Source: JAFAGO01 sp031987605 | GTDB lineage: Bacteria > Bacteroidota > Bacteroidia > Flavobacteriales > Weeksellaceae | Direction: 5' to 3' | DNA: 64,000 bases | Assembly: GCA_031987605.1 (NCBI GenBank) | Contig: DALZZF010000001.1 | Span: forward strand, 248,001 to 312,000 | Shown: in pieces, positions 49,613 to 57,621 of the stretch | Layout of the letters: each line of letters opens with the position of its first letter | Position numbering within the stretch: position 1 is the first letter of the stretch | Translations under genes and position numbers: made by a program | The notes under the pieces: model-generated | Databases searched by the model: none | Told to the model about the DNA's origin: nothing | What the model saw: the letters and a program-made list of their open reading frames with translations, nothing else

Positions 49613-51445
49613 TTATTCAAAATTCTGCAGTTCGATCAATTTCCGATACACACCGTTTAGAGTATACAAATCATTATGGCTTCCCTGTTCGATGATTTCT
49701 CCGCGCTCCATCACGACAATTAAATCGGCCTTTTGGATGGTGGACAAACGGTGTGCAATCACCAGAGAAGTTCTGTTTTCCATCATTTTTTCCAGCGCAT
49801 CTTGTACAAAACGTTCAGATTCGGTGTCCAGCGCAGAAGTCGCTTCATCCAGAACCATAATCGGCGGATTTTTCATCACGGCTCTCGCAATGGAAATCCG
49901 TTGTTTCTGTCCGCCCGAAAGTTTTCCTCCCGCTTCTCCGATTTCAGTCTGGTATTGTTCGGGAAGTTCGATAATAAACTGATGTGCATTGGCCACTTTT
50001 GCCACAGCAATCACCTCTTCCTCTTTCGGATTTGGGATTCCCAGCGCAATATTGTTGAAAATAGTATCATTAAAAAGAATACTTTCCTGCGTTACTAGCC
50101 CGAAAAGTTTGCGGTAGCTGGAAAGTTTTAAATCTTTAATATTAATCCCGTCGATCAAAATTTCGCCTTTTTCCACATCATAAAAACGGGTAATTAAATT
50201 GGCTACGGTACTTTTTCCGCTTCCGGACTGTCCTACCAAAGCCACCGTTTTTCCTTTTGGAATGGTTAATGAAAAATGGTGAAGAATTTCGCGGTCTTCA
50301 TAACCAAAAGAAATATTTTTAAATTCAATAGTATGATTAAATTCGGTAATTTCCTTGGCATTTTTAATCTCTTTAATCTGATAATCGGCATCTAGAACTT
50401 CAAAAACACGTTTTGCCGAAACTTCCCCTTTCTGAAAATTGGAAATCGCATTGGATAATTTTTTTAAAGGATCCAGAATCGTGTAAAAAAGCGAGATATA
50501 AACGATGAATTCGCCACCGCTTAATCCTTCTCCTTTCAAAGCGAGCCGACCGCCGAAATATACGATCATTCCGATGGTAATGGCTCCCAAAAGTTCACTT
50601 ACAGGCGAGGCTAATGCTTTCTTTTTGAATAGTTTTAATGAAAGATCACGAATGGTATTCAGAGAATTATCAAATCTTTTTTTAATTTGGGTTGAAGCGT
50701 TGAAAATCTTAATGACTTTCAGGCCAACAAGCGATTCATCAATAAACGAATACATTCTTCCCAATTCGTGCTGGGCTTCTCCGGTGTCTTTTTTCAGGCT
50801 TTTTCCGATGATCGAAATCAATGTTCCCATAATCGGAAACACCACTAATGTAAAAACCGTCAGTTGAAAATTGGAATATAAAAGATAGCCCATTGTAATG
50901 ATAATCACGATCGGAGAGCGGATAATATCAATCAAACTGTTCAGAATATTGTTTTCGATTTCGCCCACATCGGAGGTTATTCTCGCAAAAACATCTCCTT
51001 TTCTGGAATTGGAAAAATAGGAAACCGGCAGTTCCAGAATTTTATTATGAAGCTGAACCCGGAAATCGCGCGAAACTCCGGTTCGGGAATAGGTAAGATA
51101 AAATTCCGAAAGATAACTGAAAATATTCCGCACAAAAAACATGGAAATAAACAAAAGACAAGTCAGCAGCAGTACGTGTTCACCACCTTTTGTCTGCTCA
51201 ATATTCTGAATGAAAAAATTGAAACTGTCTTTCAGATAGGTTCCGATTTCGGTGATGTTTCCGTTGTATACGGGCTTGGTTTTAATCAGTTCGGTTTTTT
51301 TGTCGAAAAGAATATTGAGTACCGGCGCAAAGAAAAGCATGGCCACGACATTGAAAATAGCATACAGAATATTGAATGCAATTCCTGCTGCCAAAGATTT
51401 TTTATACGGGAGAATATAATCTATCGCTCGTTTGTAATAGTTCAT
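49613..51445 (-). CDS. MsbA-like ABC exporter (ATP-binding/permease fusion)
   Basis: 610-residue half-transporter with an N-terminal six-helix membrane domain (about 1-330) and a C-terminal ATPase. Motifs are Walker A VGQSGSGKSTVANLI (about 405), ABC signature LSGGQKQRISIARA (about 512), Walker B PIMVLDEATSALD (about 530) and H-loop VIAHRLSTI. The length and SDVGEIENNI coupling helix fit MsbA-type lipid flippases, so lipid A transport is likely but not proven. A -7 box lies 17 bases before the ATG. Confidence 0.9.
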   Translation of the reverse strand: MNYYKRAIDYILPYKKSLAAGIAFNILYAIFNVVAMLFFAPVLNILFDKKTELIKTKPVYNGNITEIGTYLKDSFNFFIQNIEQTKGGEHVLLLTCLLFISMFFVRNIFSYLSEFYLTYSRTGVSRDFRVQLHNKILELPVSYFSNSRKGDVFARITSDVGEIENNILNSLIDIIRSPIVIIITMGYLLYSNFQLTVFTLVVFPIMGTLISIIGKSLKKDTGEAQHELGRMYSFIDESLVGLKVIKIFNASTQIKKRFDNSLNTIRDLSLKLFKKKALASPVSELLGAITIGMIVYFGGRLALKGEGLSGGEFIVYISLFYTILDPLKKLSNAISNFQKGEVSAKRVFEVLDADYQIKEIKNAKEITEFNHTIEFKNISFGYEDREILHHFSLTIPKGKTVALVGQSGSGKSTVANLITRFYDVEKGEILIDGINIKDLKLSSYRKLFGLVTQESILFNDTIFNNIALGIPNPKEEEVIAVAKVANAHQFIIELPEQYQTEIGEAGGKLSGGQKQRISIARAVMKNPPIMVLDEATSALDTESERFVQDALEKMMENRTSLVIAHRLSTIQKADLIVVMERGEIIEQGSHNDLYTLNGVYRKLIELQNFE

Positions 51446-51462
51446 TCATGGAGAGTAAGAGA

Positions 51463-51470
51463 CAAAAATA
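51463..51470 (-). promoter_or_regulatory. -7 box (TATTTTTG) of the MsbA-like gene
   Basis: Minus-strand TATTTTTG ends 17 bases before ATG 51445. No clear -33. Confidence 0.45.
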
Positions 51471-51600
51471 CGCATTTTGCTTCGTAAAAAGTCTTTTCAT
51501 GTAAATATCCGCCTTAAAATTTGATTAAAAATTTGATGATTGGATCATGATTACTCCATTCAGTTCAGGTCAAGAAAGAGATTTTTTCAAATTTATTGCA

Positions 51601-51616
51601 TCGGGCTTTAGCCCGA
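51601..51616. repeat. Short palindrome TCGGGCT-TT-AGCCCGA
   Basis: Perfect 7-bp stem with a two-base centre, of the same class as the palindromes at 15.6 and 34.8 kb (GC-rich stem in AT-rich DNA). Confidence 0.6.
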
Positions 51617-51815
51617 GACTATTGATAATGCATTTTTCTGCTTTTCCATATGATAAAAATGCCGCAACTTTTGGCATGTTATAGGATTGCTATAAAAATA
51701 ATTTAGATTTCTTCGAAATGACAAACCTTGTGGTTAAGGGATTTTCAGATTTTTTAAGATATGAAATCATCATATGACCTCAATAATTTAATTTTTAATA
51801 AAAAATGAAGATCAA

Positions 51816-52391
51816 TTAATAGTTGTAATATCTCATATAAATGAAAAATAGTTCAAATAGAATAAAAAACAAAACACTCCCAATATATAGCCATTTATTT
51901 TGTGATTTGGAAAACATCAATACAGCACATAAAGGAATGTGTGTGGCAAGCCTGATACCATAAAGCGGCATGAGGGATGAAAAATATTGTGTTCCTTTAT
52001 AGAGTGTATCCACCAGATCAACGGAATAAAGCAGAATAAAGAAAAAGAAAAACCATTTTTTCCGCGAAAAAAAGTATGCTTGATAAGAGTTTTGGTAATC
52101 ATTAATATCGGTGGGATAAAGCAATTGGCACAAAATAAAGAAAATAATAATGTAGCCAATGGTAAACAAATATTGTGTAAAAGTCCATGTTGTAATTTCC
52201 CGGAGCCGGAATTCCCACCACCAGAAATGGATGATGAGCAGGAACAGATAACCCACCATTAATAAATGTGCGGAGAATGGTTTGTTTCTGCCCGGATGTT
52301 GAATAAAGCGCACGCTTCCGTTTAAAAGTACACCGATTCCCAAACCGAGAATAATGCTGATGATGGTTTTTATATGGTTGAAAACATCCAT
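51816..52391 (-). CDS. Hypothetical integral membrane protein
   Basis: 191-residue protein with six hydrophobic helices, the first TIISIILGLGIGVLLNGSVR and the last SVLFFILFELFFIYMRYY. It has many aromatic residues (Trp/Phe/Tyr) and a loop RKKWFFFFFILLYS. I do not recognise a family. It has its own -7 box (52406-52413) and lies behind the terminator of the DUF4293 gene, so it is a single transcription unit. It could be a small sensor or transporter-like membrane protein; nothing more can be said. Confidence 0.7.
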   Translation of the reverse strand: MDVFNHIKTIISIILGLGIGVLLNGSVRFIQHPGRNKPFSAHLLMVGYLFLLIIHFWWWEFRLREITTWTFTQYLFTIGYIIIFFILCQLLYPTDINDYQNSYQAYFFSRKKWFFFFFILLYSVDLVDTLYKGTQYFSSLMPLYGIRLATHIPLCAVLMFSKSQNKWLYIGSVLFFILFELFFIYMRYYNY

Positions 52392-52405
52392 TTCTTTAGT
52401 TTATA

Positions 52406-52434
52406 CAAATCTAAATAAAAAAACAGCTTCCAAA
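52406..52434 (-). promoter_or_regulatory. Promoter of the 191-residue membrane protein gene
   Basis: On the minus strand TTTG (52431-52434), 17-base spacer, TAGATTTG (52406-52413), ending 14 bases before ATG 52391. The -33 lies in the loop of the preceding gene's terminator hairpin. Confidence 0.5.
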
Positions 52435-52446
52435 AAGGAAGCTGTT
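52422..52446 (-). terminator. Rho-independent terminator of the DUF4293 gene
   Basis: AACAGCTTCC (52422-52431) and GGAAGCTGTT (52437-52446) form a 10-bp perfect stem. On the minus strand it is followed by a T run. Confidence 0.85.
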
Positions 52447-52473
52447 CACACTCAAAAAAAATCGTTTCAGGAT

Positions 52474-52869
52474 TTACCGAAGTCTGTCTACAGATTTTAC
52501 AAGCCGGTCGTCCTTGCGGATATAAAAATTTGCAATCAGCAAACAGATAATCGCAAGAACCGGAAATATTGGCTCAATACCCTTCTCAGGAATTTCAATT
52601 CCTCCGGATAAATTTAGCAGCCAGTACACCAGGAAACCAATCAACAAAGCGTTTATAATAATGCTGATGTTGTTCAGCAATATTTGTCTTTTACGGTTAT
52701 TAAAACTGAAAATGCTCAGGATCCCCACAATTCCCAGCATGAAGCATCCTATGGAAATTAACGGGAAATTATTTTCCCCGAAAACAATCACATCCTGTCC
52801 CGTTACAAATAAAAAAACGGAAGCCAAAACGGCCAAAGCCATCCAAACGGTCTGTATTCTCTGAAGCAT
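52474..52869 (-). CDS. DUF4293 membrane protein
   Basis: 131-residue membrane protein with four helices: start MLQRIQTVWMALAVLASVFLF, then PLISIGCFMLGIVGILSIF, ISIIINALLIGFLVYWLL and FPVLAIICLLIANFYI, with a basic tail RKDDRLVKSVDRLR. It fits the Bacteroidota DUF4293 family, which starts with (M)xQRIQT and usually lies divergent from rho, as here. Function is unknown. The promoter is strong (TTTG-N19-TATTTTTG) and a terminator follows. Confidence 0.87.
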   Translation of the reverse strand: MLQRIQTVWMALAVLASVFLFVTGQDVIVFGENNFPLISIGCFMLGIVGILSIFSFNNRKRQILLNNISIIINALLIGFLVYWLLNLSGGIEIPEKGIEPIFPVLAIICLLIANFYIRKDDRLVKSVDRLR

Positions 52870-52887
52870 TTTGTTCTAAAAGTGGCA

Positions 52888-52918
52888 CAAAAATAGTGTA
52901 AATTTTGCATAATTCAAA
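52888..52918 (-). promoter_or_regulatory. Strong promoter of the DUF4293 gene
   Basis: Minus strand: TTTG (52915-52918), 19-base spacer, TATTTTTG (52888-52895). A complete consensus match, interleaved with the divergent rho promoter. Confidence 0.75.
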
Positions 52919-52934
52919 AATTAGTGTAGATTTG
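52905..52934 (+). promoter_or_regulatory. Strong promoter of rho
   Basis: TTG (52905-52907, part of TTTTG), 19-base spacer, TAGATTTG (52927-52934). The start site would be near 52939, giving a leader of about 87 bases before ATG 53026. Its -33 lies inside the spacer of the divergent DUF4293 promoter. Confidence 0.75.
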
Positions 52935-53025
52935 CACTACATATTCATTGAAAAATCAAAGTCGCCCGACTTTTATTTTTTCCCATACTTATTATTTAAA
53001 TACATTTTTTACATACTTACATTTT

Positions 53026-54753
53026 ATGTTTAACATTGAAACGTTACGGTCAAAGTCCGAATTGGATTTGGCTAAAATCTCAAAAGATTTGGGCGTTAAA
53101 GTAGCAAAAAACAGTTCGGAGAACGACAAGATCTTTGCAATTCTCGACTTTCAGGCTTCTAATCCTAAACTTGCAAAAGACTATTTCAACGCTACAGAAA
53201 CCCCAGTGAATGAAACTCCTGAAGCAGCTACATCTGCACCCACGGAAAAACCGGTTCGAAAACCCAATACCAGAAAACCAGCAGCAAAACCCAAAGCAGA
53301 AACCGTAGAAAAGGACACTGCAAAAGTAGAAACTGTAGTAGCGGAAGAACCAAAACCTACGGAAGAAGAGGAGACTCCACAAAAAAGAAAAAGACAGCGT
53401 GTTGCCCCGAAAGCGGAAACGGAAAAACCTCAGGAAACAGCTGAAGCAAAAATTCAAATAACGGAAGAAATTCCACAAGAAGTTAAGCCTCAACAAGCAC
53501 CGCAACACCAGCAAAATTCCCAAAATCAAAGGAATAAAAATCAACAGAATAATAATCACAACAACGGAAACCATAACCGTCCGCAAAACGGAAATGGAGA
53601 ACATCATGAAGAAACGGAACCAGTCAAATCGTTCAGTTTCGATGGATTGGTCACCATTGAAGGGGTTCTGGAAATTCTTCCGGATAACTACGGATTCCTT
53701 CGCTCCTCCGATTTCTCCTATATTTCTTCGCCGGACGATGTGTATGTGTCTACCGCGCAAATCCGAAACTACGGTCTGAAAACCGGAGATACGGTAAAAG
53801 GAATTGTTCGTTTACCAAAAGAAGGAGAAAAATATTTTTCACTGCAAAAACCAACCGAAGTCAATGGAAGAGATTTGGACTTCATTAAAGACCGAGTTGC
53901 TTTCGAATATTTAACGCCATTATTTCCACAGGAAAAATTTAATCTTGCCGGAAAAGGTTCTACGGTTTCCACAAGAATTGTAGATCTTTTTGCGCCGATT
54001 GGAAAAGGACAGCGCGCCATGATTGTTGCCCAGCCGAAAACCGGGAAAACCATGTTGCTGAAAGATATTGCAAATGCTATTGCCGCCAATCATCCTGAAG
54101 CGTATATGATGGTATTGCTGATTGACGAGCGTCCGGAAGAAGTGACCGATATGGAACGCAGTGTAAATGCTGAAGTGATTGCTTCCACCTTTGATGAATC
54201 TGCAGAAAAACACGTAAAAGTGGCCAATCTGGTTTTGGCAAAAGCACAAAGAATGGTGGAATGCGGGCATGATGTGGTGATTCTTCTGGATTCCATTACG
54301 CGTCTTGCAAGAGCCTACAATACCGTTACGCCGGCTTCCGGGAAAATCCTTTCCGGTGGTGTGGATGCGAATGCGCTTCATAAACCAAAAAGATTCTTTG
54401 GTGCTGCCAGAAAAATTGAAGGCGGAGGTTCTTTAACCATTATTGCAACTGCATTGATTGATACCGGCTCCAAAATGGATGAAGTGATTTTTGAAGAATT
54501 TAAAGGAACTGGAAATATGGAACTTCAGTTGGATCGTAAAATTGCCAATAAACGCGTATATCCTGCAATTGATTTGGTGGCATCCAGTACAAGAAGAGAC
54601 GATCTGCTTCTTGATGAAGTAACGCAGCAACGCATGTGGATTCTTCGCAAATACCTCGCCGATATGAATCCTGTGGAAGCTATGGAATTTGTTGAAAAAA
54701 ACATCAAAGGAACATTAAATAACGAAGAGTTCCTGATGAGCATGAATAAGTAA
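53026..54753 (+). CDS. rho: Transcription termination factor Rho (Bacteroidota type with disordered insertion)
   Basis: Hexameric RNA-dependent ATPase that ends transcription. I start it at ATG 53026 (MFNIETLRSKSELDLAKISK), where Rho's N-terminal helical domain begins; the frame is open 26 codons further up. Order: Rho_N (1-45), a low-complexity insertion rich in Glu, Pro, Lys, then Gln/Asn (about 55-200, including QQNNNHNNGNHNRPQNGNGE), the cold-shock-like RNA-binding domain (FDGLVTIEGVLEILPDNYGF), and the ATPase. Walker A is QPKTGKTMLLKDIA (about 336); ILLDSITRLARAYN and SGKILSGGVDANALHKPKRF follow. In total 575 residues, versus about 420 in E. coli, the excess being the insertion. Confidence 0.96.
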   Translation: MFNIETLRSKSELDLAKISKDLGVKVAKNSSENDKIFAILDFQASNPKLAKDYFNATETPVNETPEAATSAPTEKPVRKPNTRKPAAKPKAETVEKDTAKVETVVAEEPKPTEEEETPQKRKRQRVAPKAETEKPQETAEAKIQITEEIPQEVKPQQAPQHQQNSQNQRNKNQQNNNHNNGNHNRPQNGNGEHHEETEPVKSFSFDGLVTIEGVLEILPDNYGFLRSSDFSYISSPDDVYVSTAQIRNYGLKTGDTVKGIVRLPKEGEKYFSLQKPTEVNGRDLDFIKDRVAFEYLTPLFPQEKFNLAGKGSTVSTRIVDLFAPIGKGQRAMIVAQPKTGKTMLLKDIANAIAANHPEAYMMVLLIDERPEEVTDMERSVNAEVIASTFDESAEKHVKVANLVLAKAQRMVECGHDVVILLDSITRLARAYNTVTPASGKILSGGVDANALHKPKRFFGAARKIEGGGSLTIIATALIDTGSKMDEVIFEEFKGTGNMELQLDRKIANKRVYPAIDLVASSTRRDDLLLDEVTQQRMWILRKYLADMNPVEAMEFVEKNIKGTLNNEEFLMSMNK

Positions 54754-54865
54754 ATTTTTCTTTTAAATAATTTAAAGAAGAAGTCTCACAACTAAATGGT
54801 GTGGGTCGAGAATCGTCTAAACGAAAACCATTCTCAGACAGGAGGTCGAGAAAAAACATAAAAAA

Positions 54866-54905
54866 AGGCTGTTTTCACGAGTTGTGATACAGCCTCTTTT
54901 TATTT
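54866..54905 (+). terminator. Terminator hairpin downstream of rho
   Basis: AGGCTGT (54866-54872) pairs with ACAGCCT (54889-54895), with an inner TCAC/GTGA pair, then CTTTTTAT. The 5' part of the gap (TCACAAC, 54786-54792) can instead pair with GTTGTGA (54881-54887) of this hairpin. Confidence 0.7.
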
Positions 54906-54966
54906 TATCTATCGTTGATATAATATTTTTAAAAAAAATTATAAATCAGTTTTTACCAACATTCAG

Positions 54967-54974
54967 TACATTTG
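54967..54974 (+). promoter_or_regulatory. -7 box (TACATTTG) of the superoxide dismutase gene
   Basis: TACATTTG fits TAnnTTTG; it ends 40 bases before ATG 55015. No matching -33. Confidence 0.45.
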
Positions 54975-55014
54975 GGATGTTATATTTTTACAACCTAAAA
55001 AAAACTGTTATATT

Positions 55015-55695
55015 ATGTCAAAACTAATCTCAGCCATTTTATTCATGCAGTTTTTGCTTATATTTGGACAAAACAACAACACTAAAAATAATAAAATCAT
55101 GCCTTTTGAATTACCAAAACTAAATTATGCCTATGATGCTCTGGAACCAACAATTGATGCCAGAACAATGGAAATCCATTACACAAAACACCATCAGGCT
55201 TATGTGGATAATCTGAATAAAGCAATTGAAGGTACAGACCTTGAAGGTAAAACCATAGAAGAAATCTGCAAAACCGGAACCGACAAGCCTGCTGTAAGAA
55301 ATAATGGTGGAGGACACTATAATCACAGCCTTTTCTGGGAAATTTTAACTCCTGGTGGAAGCAAAGAACCTGTTGGAAATGTAAAAGCGGCAATTGAATC
55401 TTACGGTGGTTTTGAAAAATTCAAAGAAGAATTTTCCAATGCTGCAAAAACAAGATTTGGTTCAGGATGGGCTTGGCTGGTGAAAAACAGCGATGGATCT
55501 GTAACCGTTTCTTCTACACCAAATCAGGACAATCCGCTAATGCCGGTTGCTGATGTAAAAGGAACTCCGGTTTTAGGACTTGACGTTTGGGAACACGCGT
55601 ACTACCTGAAATATCAAAATAAAAGACCAGATTATGTAGGTGCATTTTTCGATGTGATTAACTGGGACAAAGTGGAAGAACTTTTCAATAAATAA
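55015..55695 (+). CDS. Iron/manganese superoxide dismutase, possibly exported
   Basis: Converts superoxide to hydrogen peroxide and oxygen. The dismutase core starts at MPFELPKLNYAYDALEP (ATG 55099). Metal ligands are visible: His in MEIHYTKHHQAYVDNLNKAI, His in GGGHYNHSLFWE, and Asp/His in GLDVWEHAYYLKYQNKRPDY. The frame is open 28 codons upstream to ATG 55015, encoding MSKLISAILFMQFLLIFGQ, which looks like a signal peptide followed by an Asn-rich linker. The 5' ATG lies at a normal distance from the -7 box, so an exported form is plausible; a cytoplasmic form from 55099 is the alternative. A bidirectional terminator follows. Confidence 0.92.
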   Translation: MSKLISAILFMQFLLIFGQNNNTKNNKIMPFELPKLNYAYDALEPTIDARTMEIHYTKHHQAYVDNLNKAIEGTDLEGKTIEEICKTGTDKPAVRNNGGGHYNHSLFWEILTPGGSKEPVGNVKAAIESYGGFEKFKEEFSNAAKTRFGSGWAWLVKNSDGSVTVSSTPNQDNPLMPVADVKGTPVLGLDVWEHAYYLKYQNKRPDYVGAFFDVINWDKVEELFNK

Positions 55696-55720
55696 GAAAT
55701 CGTAAAAAAATAAACTATAA

Positions 55721-55753
55721 AAAAGGCTCGGAATTTTTATTCTGAGCCTTTTT
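55721..55753. terminator. Bidirectional terminator after superoxide dismutase
   Basis: AAAAGGCTC (55721-55729) pairs with GAGCCTTTT (55744-55752), extended by GAAT/ATTC; A- and T-rich flanks serve both strands. The minus-strand DUF6146 gene ends at 55755. Confidence 0.85.
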
Positions 55754-55754
55754 G

Positions 55755-56171
55755 TTATTGCCAATCCGCGTTGCTGATTCCATTCAATCTTACACCATAT
55801 TTCCAGCGCACAAATACAAAAACCTGATACAGTTTGTAGTTGAACTTTTTACCATAATTTTCCTGTGGATCGTAGTTGATGGAACTTTCAATCACATTGC
55901 GGTATCTTCCGGAATAGAAATAACTGTTCCATTCAGAAACCAGCAGAAGGTTACGGCTTCGAAGCACTTCTTCCGAATACATATCCATCGGTTTTGCAAT
56001 GGCATTCAGGAAATAGTTGTAGTTGGAATCCAGAACATCCAGATCCCATTCTCCGTCCTCATTTTTTTCCGGTGTCAGCACTTTGTCTGTGGTGTTTGCC
56101 GTATTTTGTTTCTGCGGTGTACACGAAAACAGCAAAAGGCTGAGCAAAAGTAAAAAAGGAAGGAATTTCAT
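55755..56171 (-). CDS. DUF6146 lipoprotein
   Basis: 138-residue lipoprotein: signal MKFLPFLLLLSLLLFSCTPQ with the lipobox Cys at residue 17. An acidic linker (EKNEDGEWDLDVLDSNYNYF) leads to a compact conserved domain ending LYQVFVFVRWKYGVRLNGIS. It fits DUF6146, a Bacteroidota family of unknown function. It lies 12 bases downstream of the secreted endonuclease gene and surely shares its transcript. The envelope side is not certain. Confidence 0.82.
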   Translation of the reverse strand: MKFLPFLLLLSLLLFSCTPQKQNTANTTDKVLTPEKNEDGEWDLDVLDSNYNYFLNAIAKPMDMYSEEVLRSRNLLLVSEWNSYFYSGRYRNVIESSINYDPQENYGKKFNYKLYQVFVFVRWKYGVRLNGISNADWQ

Positions 56172-56183
56172 GATAGAAAATGA

Positions 56184-57377
56184 TTAAGGGATTTCCCGCT
56201 GAATAACAACAAATGCAGGGAAGTGATCGCTGTATCCTCCTGTATAGAGGTCTCCATCCCAAGAGCGCAAAGGATACCCTTTCCATTGTCCTGCCGGATT
56301 TTTCAAATATTCCGGTGCGTAAATTTCTGTTTTGAATACCGAATACCGAAACGGATCTTTATCCAAAACAAGATTTTTTGAAACAATAATCTGGTCGAAT
56401 AAATTCGGAGAATCGCGGTATGCCAAAGATGCGACTCCTTTTTTATAGGGTTTGTACATCAAATTAAAATAAGGATATTCATCAGAAAGTTCTTTTTCAT
56501 CACCCACCGCTTTCAGGTAATTTTTTAAACTTGGGCTTACAGGATCATCGTTGAAATCACCCATTGCAAAAAGTTTTATATTCGGATCCTGAGCGCGAAA
56601 TTTATCCATTTCCTCTCTTAAAGAAGTAGCAGCCGCGTTTCTTTTTGGCATTGAAACAGCTTCTCCACCTCTTCTGGAAGGCCAGTGGTTCATAAAAAAT
56701 GCCACTCTTTCGCCATCCAAAATTCCATATGCGACCAGAATATCACGGGTATATTCCCTTTTTCCGTCTTCACCAAAAAGTTTGAGTTCTTTTTTATAGG
56801 TTTTAATTGGGGTGAACCTTTTTTTCTGATAAATCAGCGCCACATCAATTCCACGGTAATCGTAGGAATTGTAATGGATAATTCCGTAATCTCCTTTTGC
56901 CAAAACAGGCTGTTTGATCAGGTCTTCAATTACTTTTCTGTTTTCAACCTCAATCAGTCCCACAATTGTTGGAAGCGTTTTGGTGTACTGAGAACCCAGT
57001 TCTGAGATTACTTTTGCAGAATTTGCAAGTTTTTGGTTGTATATTTTTGAACCGTAGTTTTTGGAACTGTTTACCGTGAATTCGGTGTTGGAACCCTGTG
57101 TCCGGATCACTTTTTTTCCGATCAGTTCACTATCGCTCCATTGTCCTTTATAATCTTCTGTGGTTTCAAGATATTTTAAGGAATCAACCGGAACACTTCT
57201 GTGGAATTTCGGACTTGAAACAGGCAGAGTGCCATCAATATAATCTGCAGAAGCAATCGTGTCCCAAAGGTTTTCAACATTGTAAAATCCAATAGTTGCC
57301 GTAATTCTTTTTTTCTTCTCCTGAGCATTTAGCCCAATACAAAAGGCTATTAAAACAAAAATAAATGTCTTTTTCAT
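56184..57377 (-). CDS. Secreted endonuclease/exonuclease/phosphatase family protein
   Basis: 397-residue exported hydrolase of the EEP (DNase I-like) fold. Signal peptide MKKTFIFVLIAFCIGLNAQ. The metal- and phosphate-handling motifs are all present: FYNVENLWD, GLIEVENRKVIEDL, YDYRGIDVALIYQ, FFMNHWPSRRGG, FAMGDFNDDPVSPSL and GYSDHFPAFVVIQ. So it should be active, cutting DNA or phosphoester substrates outside the cytoplasm. It forms an operon with DUF6146 and is divergent from a TonB receptor/DUF5689 pair. A -7 box TACATTTG lies 23 bases upstream. The exact substrate is unknown. Confidence 0.9.
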   Translation of the reverse strand: MKKTFIFVLIAFCIGLNAQEKKKRITATIGFYNVENLWDTIASADYIDGTLPVSSPKFHRSVPVDSLKYLETTEDYKGQWSDSELIGKKVIRTQGSNTEFTVNSSKNYGSKIYNQKLANSAKVISELGSQYTKTLPTIVGLIEVENRKVIEDLIKQPVLAKGDYGIIHYNSYDYRGIDVALIYQKKRFTPIKTYKKELKLFGEDGKREYTRDILVAYGILDGERVAFFMNHWPSRRGGEAVSMPKRNAAATSLREEMDKFRAQDPNIKLFAMGDFNDDPVSPSLKNYLKAVGDEKELSDEYPYFNLMYKPYKKGVASLAYRDSPNLFDQIIVSKNLVLDKDPFRYSVFKTEIYAPEYLKNPAGQWKGYPLRSWDGDLYTGGYSDHFPAFVVIQREIP

Positions 57378-57400
57378 TAATAATGAATTATATCAAAAAG

Positions 57401-57408
57401 CAAATGTA
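57401..57408 (-). promoter_or_regulatory. -7 box (TACATTTG) of the endonuclease-DUF6146 operon
   Basis: Minus-strand TACATTTG ends 23 bases before ATG 57377. The divergent receptor gene uses the same octamer. Confidence 0.45.
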
Positions 57409-57566
57409 AGTTATTTTATCATTAGGAAAATATTTATTGGCTTTAGTTTCGATTAAATTTTGGAAGTTTAATTTCTTAAAACTCCCATAAACATTGGCGC
57501 AAACAGGAGGTCTGTTAACGGTTTGTCAACTTTTCAACAAACTTCTTAATATTTGTTAATTTATCT

Positions 57567-57574
57567 TACATTTG
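57567..57574 (+). promoter_or_regulatory. -7 box (TACATTTG) of the TonB receptor-DUF5689 operon
   Basis: TACATTTG ends 47 bases before ATG 57622. GTTAA words lie upstream (57514, 57555). No good -33. Confidence 0.45.
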
Positions 57575-57621
57575 CGCAGGAGAATTTTTATACAAAGAGT
57601 ATAAAAAAAATTTAATTAAGT

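Larger units (their letters stand above)
51446..51815. other. 370-bp non-coding gap with one palindrome
   Basis: AT-rich stretch between two minus-strand genes; no credible open frame. It holds the exporter's -7 box near its left end, a perfect palindrome at 51601-51616, and ATTTCTTCGAAATGAC near 51710, a phrase that looks like degenerate repeat DNA. No RNA gene is recognised. Confidence 0.6.

Noticed and set aside
53080..53760. 226-codon minus-strand frame opposite rho
   Set aside because: A by-product of the low-complexity Gln/Asn/Lys-coding region of rho; Phe/Arg/Cys-rich translation with no family.
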